From: Candidatus Caldarchaeum subterraneum | Lineage (GTDB): Archaea > Thermoproteota > Nitrososphaeria_A > Caldarchaeales > Caldarchaeaceae | Reading direction: 5' to 3' | Assembly: GCA_000270325.1 (NCBI GenBank) | Contig: BA000048.1 | Coordinates: 927,471 to 967,023, forward strand | DNA length: 39,553 nucleotides | Position numbers and translations under genes: made by a program | The notes under the pieces: generated by a model | Seen by the model: only the letters and a program-made list of their open reading frames with translations | What the model was told of the DNA's origin: nothing | The model's database searches: none | Shown: positions 33,612 through 39,553 of the stretch, one piece after another | Layout: each line of letters starts with the position of its first letter | Position numbering within the stretch: position 1 is the first letter of the stretch

Positions 33612-34690
33612 GTTCTACCCGTGAGGATTTCATCGAGAACGAGGGTGAACAATTGCTCGACCGAGTCTGCTTTCACAACCCCGTCGGGGAGCTGCTTCTC
33701 TTTGCTGTAGGCAAAGATTTTCGTCTCCTCTGTCTTGCCGAACTTCCGCAGCATCTCCTTCATAGAATCTGCTCGTTTAACAGTGTTCTCGACAAAGTCG
33801 GGGAACTGAGGCGGGCTGATGACGAACGGCCTCTGACGTGAAACAACGGCCCCGAGGCTCAGCACATCCTCTATCGGGAGGAAACGGCTTCTCTTGGCCC
33901 CGAAGCTGTGGCCTGTGAAGAGCCGCGCCGCCGCCAGTAGAGCAATCTTCATCCTATCCAGACGGTCTGTGACGGCGTCCTCAACCTTGACCATGCTTGT
34001 CCGCCCAATAGAGTCGAGGTTGATGTTGAAGGTGAAGCCGTAGACGGCGGAGGCGAGCTCGACATAGTAGATGGCCTGTCCCTGCCGCTCTTTCACAGTT
34101 TTCGCTTGATTCTTCTCTTCACCCCCTTCCTGCGACTCCTCCTGCTTCACCGTCTCGCTGGCAACATACCTGACGTGAAACTGGCTTTCCATAGCCGTCG
34201 AGTCAAGAGCATCGAACACTGGCACAGCGTATCCAATCTGGAAACAAGAGGTCCGTTTAACGGGCACCCCTTCAGCTACCAAGAACCCTCCTATGTCGGC
34301 GACGATGCTCAATTTGATCGCTGTCTTCTCAACCTGGTGCTTCTGGTCCACCGTCTCATCCTCTTTTTTGCCGCTCTTTGGTTTGATGATTGAGGACAGC
34401 TCCGAGGGCATGTGTTTGAGGTCGCCGAATTTTATGAACTCACCTCTCTTCGACCATTCGTCGAGAGGCGCTTTTTCGCCGTAAAAGTTGATGGCCTCTT
34501 CAACTATTGCTTGTTGGTAGGCGTGTCCAAGGCTTTCGCCGCTTATTGCCGGCACATACAGCAGCTTGAACCCATCTGTCGTTGGGATAACTATGGGTGC
34601 TTTCCTGTGTTTGGATAGGTTGCCGATGCTCTCAACCATGTTGAGTGCTTCGACGTTGCATAAAAACCGAACGCCCATGGAGAGAAACAT
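33608..34690 (-). CDS. cas7a: Cas7a/Csa2 Cascade backbone subunit
   Basis: 360 residues from ATG 34690 (GAGGTGA 6 bases upstream; GTG 34702 is an alternative). The N-terminus MFLSMGVRFLCNVEALNMVE and the later SKHRKAPIVIPTTDGFKLLY and VPAISGESLGHAYQ are typical Csa2/DevR. GHSFGAKRSRFLP and the C-terminal RPFVISPPQFPDF are also typical. A middle stretch (EESQEGGEEKNQAKTVKERQ) is charged and probably a flexible loop. It multimerises along the crRNA. It follows csa5 by one base. Confidence 0.9.
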   Translation of the reverse strand: MFLSMGVRFLCNVEALNMVESIGNLSKHRKAPIVIPTTDGFKLLYVPAISGESLGHAYQQAIVEEAINFYGEKAPLDEWSKRGEFIKFGDLKHMPSELSSIIKPKSGKKEDETVDQKHQVEKTAIKLSIVADIGGFLVAEGVPVKRTSCFQIGYAVPVFDALDSTAMESQFHVRYVASETVKQEESQEGGEEKNQAKTVKERQGQAIYYVELASAVYGFTFNINLDSIGRTSMVKVEDAVTDRLDRMKIALLAAARLFTGHSFGAKRSRFLPIEDVLSLGAVVSRQRPFVISPPQFPDFVENTVKRADSMKEMLRKFGKTEETKIFAYSKEKQLPDGVVKADSVEQLFTLVLDEILTGRT

Positions 34691-34691
34691 C

Positions 34692-35087
34692 TCATTCCTC
34701 ACCTCTCTTCTCGGGGAAAGCGAGGGCTAGGGCTGCTAGAACCTTGGCTGCGCTAAGGTCCTTCTTCATTAGCTCTACGACTTTTATCACATGTGTTTCA
34801 GAGGGTATGTGAACTTTTTCACCGGCGTCTGCGGCGCTTCGAGCCTCCCTCAACGCCTCCATGACAGCCACTTCAGCGATTCTGTGGTTGAAGGCGTTAG
34901 CCAACCTATCCACGTATCCATACTTGCTTTCGATGACGAAGTACCGGAAGGTCCGGGCCACATCCATCAGCGAACTCCACTCCTCTTCCGAGAAACGGGA
35001 TTCCCTTGCCAAAACCCCTGTTTGCACGTATGGATGTGTTATGGGAGGAAAATAAGCTTTTCTATCTTTTGAGAAATTTTCACCCAT
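34692..35087 (-). CDS. csa5: Csa5 (Cas11a) small subunit
   Basis: 131 residues from ATG 35087 (MGENFSKDRKAYFPPITHPY). The ORF extends further upstream, but that part covers the divergent promoter and csa3. Helical C-terminus AIEVAVMEALREARS-like (residues 70-85) and KVVELMKKDLSAAKVLAALA. Csa5 is the small subunit of subtype I-A Cascade and stabilises the R-loop. Assignment rests on operon position, size and helical character. It is the first gene of the minus-strand interference operon. Confidence 0.75.
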   Translation of the reverse strand: MGENFSKDRKAYFPPITHPYVQTGVLARESRFSEEEWSSLMDVARTFRYFVIESKYGYVDRLANAFNHRIAEVAVMEALREARSAADAGEKVHIPSETHVIKVVELMKKDLSAAKVLAALALAFPEKRGEE

Positions 35088-35126
35088 ATGAAAAGGTTTA
35101 ATGCTGCGTGAAAAAGTTTCTTTAAT
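35077..35126. promoter_or_regulatory. Shared divergent promoter of csa5 and csa3
   Basis: Only 39 bases separate the two start codons. Plus-strand TATA-like GGTTTAATG (35095-35103) serves csa3 and minus-strand ATATTAAAGAAAC (35116-35128) serves csa5, both near the leaderless distance. An inverted repeat TTTTCAC (35077-35083) / GTGAAAA (35108-35114) frames the region and is a plausible Csa3 site. Confidence 0.5.
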
Positions 35127-35783
35127 ATGAGAAAAACGATTATGGTCACCCTCGGCTACACAGAATGGCCTGTTGTGTCGTCGCTGGTTAAACATGGTCT
35201 TGAGCCGGGAGACAGGATTGTGACGATTGTTCCCTCAAAGAGTGATGCGAGGTCGAGTGCAGCTATTCAGGAGATTCGCAATTTTTTGTCCAAGTTTTCG
35301 CCGGGGGTTTCGTTGGAGGTCTTGACCGTGGATGTGGTGAAGTTTGAACAAGCGGTAGCCACTGTTCTAAAACGCTTGTTCAAGGAGAAGAAGGAGGGCC
35401 GTAACGTTATTGTCAACCTGAGTGGGGGAATGAGGATATTGATTCTCGAAGCCTACACAGCTCTCGTGTTGTGGGGGGCTGGTGCCGCCGTCTCCGAGAT
35501 AGTGACGGAGGATAAGCAGGAGCTTGTGCTGCCAACTCTTTCAACGGTAGGGGTTTTCAGTTTATTGAAAGAGTCTGACTTCAGAGTTTTGGAGGCGGCG
35601 AAGAATTCTGAAAGTGTTGTGGCTCTCGCGAAAACGGCTCGCCTCCCTCTGGCCACAGCCTACAGACGGGTGGTTGCGCTGGAGAAGATGGGGCTGCTCT
35701 CCACAGTTAAACGCGATAGGGTGAGAACAGTTTCGTTGACTGCGTTGGGGCGGGTTGTCTTGGAGGTTTTTCCGGAGAAGTGA
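35127..35783 (+). CDS. csa3: Csa3 CARF-winged-helix CRISPR regulator
   Basis: 218 residues. N-terminal CARF domain (residues 1-~130): MRKTIMVTLGYTEWPVVSSL, then VIVNLSGGMRILILEAYTAL with the nucleotide-pocket NLSGGMR. C-terminal winged helix: VALAKTARLPLATAYRRVVA and EKMGLLSTVKRDRVRTV. Csa3 binds cyclic oligoadenylate-type ligands and controls cas operons and adaptation in archaeal I-A loci. It starts directly at its predicted transcript start and is followed 15-18 bases later by cas6. Confidence 0.88.
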   Translation: MRKTIMVTLGYTEWPVVSSLVKHGLEPGDRIVTIVPSKSDARSSAAIQEIRNFLSKFSPGVSLEVLTVDVVKFEQAVATVLKRLFKEKKEGRNVIVNLSGGMRILILEAYTALVLWGAGAAVSEIVTEDKQELVLPTLSTVGVFSLLKESDFRVLEAAKNSESVVALAKTARLPLATAYRRVVALEKMGLLSTVKRDRVRTVSLTALGRVVLEVFPEK

Positions 35784-35801
35784 GATGGTGAAGGGGAGTT
35801 G

Positions 35802-36680
35802 GTGACGGCTTATGTTCTGAGGCTTGTGTCTGCGCAGCCTATTCCCTTGGACTTTTTCTCAGGCTTTGCTGTGAGAGGCTTGTTCTTCAGGATGCTGAAG
35901 AGTTTCGACAGCGTGTTGGCTGATGAGGTCCATGACGCTAGGACGCTCAGCCCCTACAGCGTCTCTCCTGTTGAGACTTTGGCTGGTAGGGGGATTTTCT
36001 ACGGCGTTATCCAGCCTGGGTTCGTGTTTCAGATGAGGATGAATGCTTTGAACGGTGTGGTGAGCGATGCTTTGATGAAGAGTTTGCTCTCGGCTGATGC
36101 GTCATGTCTGGAGCTGAACGATGTTGAGGTTTGGATGAGGGAGGTTGCTGTGAAAAATTGGGAGCCGTTGGAGAAGGTTGATGTCTATGAGGGGCTGAGG
36201 TTGTCTGTGCGGTTCAGGTCTCCGACTTTTTTCCGCAGCACTCAGAAGGGCCCTACTTTTTTTATGAGGCTTTTGCCGAGAAGGCTTCGGAAACCCGTCA
36301 GACCTGTTTACAGATATATGATTTTGCCCGACCCTTACCTGTTTTTCCGCACTCTTGCAAGGCTGTATAGACAGTTTGGGGAGCCGGGTTTTCCCTACAA
36401 GTCGTATAGTGAGTGGCTTCTGGAGGGTGGCGTGGCCCTGGAAACCTTCAGCAGGCTTAGGGTCTCGAAAGTTTATGATGACCGTGGCAGGTGGTCCCGC
36501 GGCTTTGTGGGTCATGTCGTCTTTACTATTCCCCGTGACCTTTTTGACAGGAGGATGGCGAGCATCACAGTTAACCTGCTGGAGTTTGCGAGGTTCAGCA
36601 ACGTTGGCGGGAATAGGACAGCCGGGTTTGGTGTTCTTGATTACCGTGTTTATCCGCCTAGGGATGGTGATGAGGAGTGA
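35802..36680 (+). CDS. cas6: Cas6 crRNA-processing endonuclease
   Basis: 292 residues from GTG 35802 with GGGGAG upstream; TTG 35799 is one codon earlier. RAMP fold with the diagnostic glycine-rich loop near the C-terminus, NVGGNRTAGFGVLDY, and RFSNVGG before it. It cuts pre-crRNA within repeats to leave the 8-base 5' handle; the repeats here end in ATTGAAAG, the expected handle. The C-terminal insert LVARHAR-type region is not visible; RSPTFFRSTQKGP is. It overlaps cas1 by 4 bases. Confidence 0.85.
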   Translation: MTAYVLRLVSAQPIPLDFFSGFAVRGLFFRMLKSFDSVLADEVHDARTLSPYSVSPVETLAGRGIFYGVIQPGFVFQMRMNALNGVVSDALMKSLLSADASCLELNDVEVWMREVAVKNWEPLEKVDVYEGLRLSVRFRSPTFFRSTQKGPTFFMRLLPRRLRKPVRPVYRYMILPDPYLFFRTLARLYRQFGEPGFPYKSYSEWLLEGGVALETFSRLRVSKVYDDRGRWSRGFVGHVVFTIPRDLFDRRMASITVNLLEFARFSNVGGNRTAGFGVLDYRVYPPRDGDEE

Positions 36681-37639
36681 GTGAGCTTGTGATTGATAAG
36701 CCTGGGACGTATCTGGGGGTGAGGAAGGGGCTGTTTGTTGTCCGCACCAAGGGCGGTGGACGCTCCGAGTTTTCGCCTGTGGAGCTTTCGCATATTTCTA
36801 TTCGGTGTAGGGGTGTGGGTGTTTCGGTTGATGCTTTGAGGCTTGCGTGCAGGTTTGGTATTGAGGTTTCTGTTTATTCGCGTGGGAGGCCTGTTGGGAA
36901 GGTTGTTGGCGCGTTTCTGGGAGGTGGTGCTGTGACGAGGCGTGCTCAGCTGGAGGCTTGGGGGACTGAGAGGGGGTTGGCTGTTGCGAGGGAGATTGTG
37001 AGTGCTAAGCTGTATAATCAGAGGCTTGTGGTGAGGCAGAGGGCTAAAGAGTATTTGGCCAAGGGTCTTGCTGTTGGCCAGACGTTGATGAAGCTGGAGC
37101 AGGAGATTGGGGATTGTATGAATCTGTTAAATGGTGCTGGGGATGTTGATTCTGTGAGGGCTTATGAGGCCCGTGGTGCTGCGAGCTATTGGAAGGCGGT
37201 GTCTCTGCTTCTTCCAAGTGAGCTGGGGTTCACGGGGCGGGTTACATGGTCTCCGCAGGACCCTTTCAACAAGGCTCTGAACATCGGCTATGGTGTTTTG
37301 CGGTCGCGTGTTTGGTCTGCGGTGCTGGGGGCTAATCTTGACCCGTTTATCGGTTTTCTTCATCAGCCGCGTGGTAGGCACATGTGTTTGGTGAGTGATT
37401 TGATGGAGGAGTTTCGGCCGGGTGTTGTTGATCGTCCGTTGATTGGGTTGGCTGTTGAGAAGCCTTCTTCGCTGCTGGATGAGAGGTTGCTTGAGAAGAG
37501 TGTGGTTACCGTGGTGGCGCAGGCTCTTGCGAGAAGTGATAGGTTGTTTGAGCGGGCTGTTGTGGAGCAGGCGAGGCGTCTGGCTTCTTTTCTCCGTGGG
37601 GATGTTGAGAGGTATGTTGGGTTTAGGATGAGGTGGTGA
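36677..37639 (+). CDS. cas1: Cas1 integrase
   Basis: 320 residues from GTG 36677. N-terminal beta domain (LGVRKGLFVVRTKGG, HISIRCRGVGVSVDAL). Catalytic helical domain with the metal triad: Glu in AYEARGAASYW, His in FLHQPRGRHMCLV and the acidic residues in SDLMEEFRP. It integrates new spacers with Cas2. Codon choice is strongly biased to G/T-ending codons and the strand is rich in G and T, unlike the C/A-ending codons of the rad50 region. It overlaps cas6 and lies 4 bases before cas2. Confidence 0.93.
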   Translation: MSELVIDKPGTYLGVRKGLFVVRTKGGGRSEFSPVELSHISIRCRGVGVSVDALRLACRFGIEVSVYSRGRPVGKVVGAFLGGGAVTRRAQLEAWGTERGLAVAREIVSAKLYNQRLVVRQRAKEYLAKGLAVGQTLMKLEQEIGDCMNLLNGAGDVDSVRAYEARGAASYWKAVSLLLPSELGFTGRVTWSPQDPFNKALNIGYGVLRSRVWSAVLGANLDPFIGFLHQPRGRHMCLVSDLMEEFRPGVVDRPLIGLAVEKPSSLLDERLLEKSVVTVVAQALARSDRLFERAVVEQARRLASFLRGDVERYVGFRMRW

Positions 37640-37643
37640 AGGG

Positions 37644-37946
37644 TTGTCGACTAAACCTACGCATATTCTCGTGATTTATGATGTGTCGGATGATGGGCGG
37701 CGGTTTGAGCTTGCGGCTGCTTTGAAGAGGCTTGGTTTGACCCGTGTTCAGCGTAGCGCATTTGTGGGGCCTTGCACGGTTGCTTTGATAAGTGATGTGA
37801 AGAATGTTTCCCGTCGGATTATTGATTTTTCGACGGATAATGTGCAGATTTATCCTTTGACGCCTGCTTCTTATCGTTTGAGGGTTGTGGTTGGTCGTGA
37901 GTTTCGTGATGAGGATGGTGATGTGGCTGGTGGGTATGTGGTTTGA
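37644..37946 (+). CDS. cas2: Cas2 adaptation protein
   Basis: 100 residues from TTG 37644. Ferredoxin-like fold start ILVIYDVSDDGRRFELAAAL with the conserved Asp after the first strand (YDVSDD), GLTRVQRSAFVGPC, and IYPLTPASYRLRVVVG. It forms the Cas1-Cas2 integrase. It overlaps cas4 by 4 bases. Normal length, no anomaly. Confidence 0.92.
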   Translation: MSTKPTHILVIYDVSDDGRRFELAAALKRLGLTRVQRSAFVGPCTVALISDVKNVSRRIIDFSTDNVQIYPLTPASYRLRVVVGREFRDEDGDVAGGYVV

Positions 37947-38539
37947 GTGAAGGGGATGAGCTTTTTCCTGTTGGGTTTGTGAAGAATTTCTATTTTTGTC
38001 AGCAGATTCCCTACATCAATCTTGTGTTGCATGTTTTTGAGCCTGAGACGGAGAGTATGGTTTATGGCCGGGAGCGTCATCTGCGTTTTCATGCGCAGTA
38101 TCTCCCGCGTGGGATTAGGGTGGTTAGGGTTGAGACGGATGTTTGGCTTGTTGGGCGTAGGCTTGGGTTGTCGGGTGTTTTGGATGCTTTGGTTCACGCT
38201 GTTTTTGGGGAGCTTGTTCCATGTGAGCTGAAGGTTTCGGCCCTCGGTAGAGGCGGTGCGCCGTTGAAGGACTTGGTTCAGCTGACGGCTTACGCGATGC
38301 TGGTGGAGGAGGTTTATGGAAAGACTGTGAAGAGGGGTGTGCTTTACTACGCTGACGACGGTGGGAAGCATGTTGTCTATTTCAGGGATTCGTTGAGGGG
38401 GCTTGTGCGCAGGGCTGTTGAAGCGATGAGGAGGATGGTTGAGACGGAGGAGCCGCCGGCGGCTAGGAGCTTGGATAAATGTGCTGGATGCTGGTATAGC
38501 CGGGTTTGCTGGGGCGGGCCATCCTATGAACACCTTTAG
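37943..38539 (+). CDS. cas4: Cas4 nuclease
   Basis: 198 residues from TTG 37943. RecB-type nuclease with an iron-sulfur cluster: first Cys FYFCQQIPY, last three Cys KCAGCWYSRVC. Nuclease motifs GVLDAL (Asp) and PCELKV (E-x-K), then QLTAYAMLVEE (Q-x3-Y). It trims prespacers and helps choose the PAM side. It is the last gene before the leader and array and shares the G/T-rich coding style of cas1-cas2. Confidence 0.92.
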   Translation: MSEGDELFPVGFVKNFYFCQQIPYINLVLHVFEPETESMVYGRERHLRFHAQYLPRGIRVVRVETDVWLVGRRLGLSGVLDALVHAVFGELVPCELKVSALGRGGAPLKDLVQLTAYAMLVEEVYGKTVKRGVLYYADDGGKHVVYFRDSLRGLVRRAVEAMRRMVETEEPPAARSLDKCAGCWYSRVCWGGPSYEHL

Positions 38540-38734
38540 GGCTGCGATGTATCGTGCTTTCCGGTAGAAACACATATATGTTTGGATTAGTTGTAACATT
38601 TTTCGTGCATTTTATTTAAGCTTTTAGGGGGTCGAGGTGGTATAAACCTAAATACTACCCCTTAACATTTATTGCCTGAAGATACGCGGCGATAAAATGC
38701 CGCGGAAACACGATAAACAAAGGAAAAACGCACA
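38540..38734 (+). promoter_or_regulatory. CRISPR leader
   Basis: 195-base AT-rich stretch between cas4 and the first repeat. It holds TATA-like TTTATTTAAG near 38608-38619 and TTTAAATAC-like sequences near 38643-38655. An imperfect dyad GGTGGTA-N10-TACTACC lies at ~38636-38660. A GC hairpin GCGGC/GCCGC (38686-38703) lies just before the array and may be a leader anchor for integration or Csa3-type regulation. Confidence 0.6.
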
Positions 38735-39553
38735 CTGATCCCGCAAGAGGGAATTGAAAGCATCATTGAACTCGGTCGGCTTAATGAATTGACCTAACGC
38801 CCTGATCCCGCAAGAGGGAATTGAAAGTCAACACCTATATCACCAGTTGCTTCCGCATAAATGTCTGTCTGATCCCGCAAGAGGGAATTGAAAGCTTCCA
38901 CAGTAACATACAGACGGCTGCCGACGAACAAGGAGCTCAACTGATCCCGCAAGAGGGAATTGAAAGCTTCCACAGTAATTGTGGTGGATGTCGCAGCCGC
39001 CGGAGAACTCCCTGATCCCGCAAGAGGGAATTGAAAGCAATGAAAACCCAGGATTGCCAGAGCCATGTCTCTGGATATAACTGATCCCGCAAGAGGGAAT
39101 TGAAAGCTGTGAGCGGTGTGGGACTTTGCTTATTGAGCATTACTGATCCCGCAAGAGGGAATTGAAAGGTGTTCTCAGCTATGCTGCCCAGATTAGACCT
39201 GACAGTATACTGATCCCGCAAGAGGGAATTGAAAGGATGCCTCTAAGTGGCGACAGCGGCAGCAGCTCTGGCACTGATCCCGCAAGAGGGAATTGAAAGA
39301 TACTATGCATGGCTAAAGTGGTCAGCATCAGTATCCCAGATCTGATCCCGCAAGAGGGAATTGAAAGCTTTTGGCTGTCTCAGGGGTTAAGCCATGTTTT
39401 CGTGCAACCCTCTGATCCCGCAAGAGGGAATTGAAAGTGCTATGTGGTTACAGTAAACGCAACGATTTATCTTCACAACTGATCCCGCAAGAGGGAATTG
39501 AAAGTTATCTGCCGAGTGAGCTTGAGGCTGCAGTTAAGCGTCTCCTGATCCCG
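38735..39553 (+). CRISPR. Subtype I-A CRISPR array, 12 full repeats, truncated
   Basis: Twelve identical 26-base repeats begin CTGATCCCGCAAG and end GGAATTGAAAG; they start at 38735, 38802, 38869, 38941, 39012, 39081, 39143, 39210, 39274, 39342, 39412 and 39479. A thirteenth begins at 39545 and is cut by the window end. Twelve spacers measure 36-46 bases (41, 41, 46, 45, 43, 36, 41, 38, 42, 44, 41, 40). The ATTGAAAG end gives the usual 5' crRNA handle, so transcription is on the plus strand away from cas4. No repeat has a mismatch, which suggests that the leader-near part is seen. Spacers 3 and 4 share their first 12 bases. Confidence 0.97.

Noticed and set aside
38794-39221. Frames of 60-94 codons inside the CRISPR array
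   Set aside because: They are translations of repeats (for example FNSLLRDQ in each unit) and not genes.

Overview
The window looks like a piece of a thermophilic archaeal genome, most likely from the TACK side (Aigarchaeota/Caldiarchaeum-like or a relative). Grounds: HerA-NurA-Mre11-Rad50 genes, a subtype I-A CRISPR-Cas locus with Csa3 and Csa5, Bat/HTH_10 and HxlR regulators, VapBC and HEPN-MNT modules, many leaderless starts about 26 nt behind TATA boxes, and frequent GTG/TTG starts. This assignment is inferred from gene content only; there is no rRNA or tRNA gene to anchor it.

Left part (1-4677, minus strand): a tightly packed run that reads zinc-ribbon protein, two-helix membrane protein, a 20-residue CxxC micro-ORF, a small basic protein, a STAS-like DUF4325 protein, a membrane J-domain/DUF1294 protein, NurA nuclease and HerA translocase (cut by the window edge). 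It looks like one transcription unit around a first HerA-NurA pair.

Accessory part (4700-12700): decaying and intact toxin-antitoxin modules (a decayed HEPN copy, VapBC, two HEPN-MNT pairs), truncated osmC and metE remnants, a broken small gene, a Hod-like alpha/beta-hydrolase with alanine at the nucleophile position, and a methyltransferase-ATP-grasp fusion.

Respiratory/redox part (12766-22909): a Dph6-like PP-loop ligase, then an operon in EbdABCD order for a type II molybdenum enzyme (catalytic alpha with Tat signal, iron-sulfur beta, heme-b gamma, TorD-type chaperone), preceded by a Cys-containing Bat/HTH_10 regulator; its promoter and that of the alpha gene carry related dyads. Then a MerA-like flavoprotein and an HxlR regulator. 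The substrate of the Mo enzyme cannot be read from sequence.

Repair part (23029-29383, plus strand): a second nurA-herA pair followed by mre11-like and rad50-like genes. This Rad50 has no cysteine, hence no zinc hook, and has a hydrophobic hairpin at the apex of its coiled coil, which suggests a membrane-tethered version of the machine, like bacterial YhaO-YhaN. The HerA frame carries an in-frame TGA near its start.

CRISPR part (29380-39553): a minus-strand interference operon csa5-cas7-cas5-cas8a2-cas3'-cas3'' and a plus-strand operon csa3-cas6-cas1-cas2-cas4, divergent from a 39-bp promoter region, followed by a leader and an array with 12 full repeats that runs off the window. cas8a2 is split by a one-base frameshift.

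Several otherwise well-conserved genes are broken by single events (T6, A8 and A6 runs, a CG repeat, an in-frame TGA). Either the assembly has residual errors or this lineage is losing genes; raw reads would decide.
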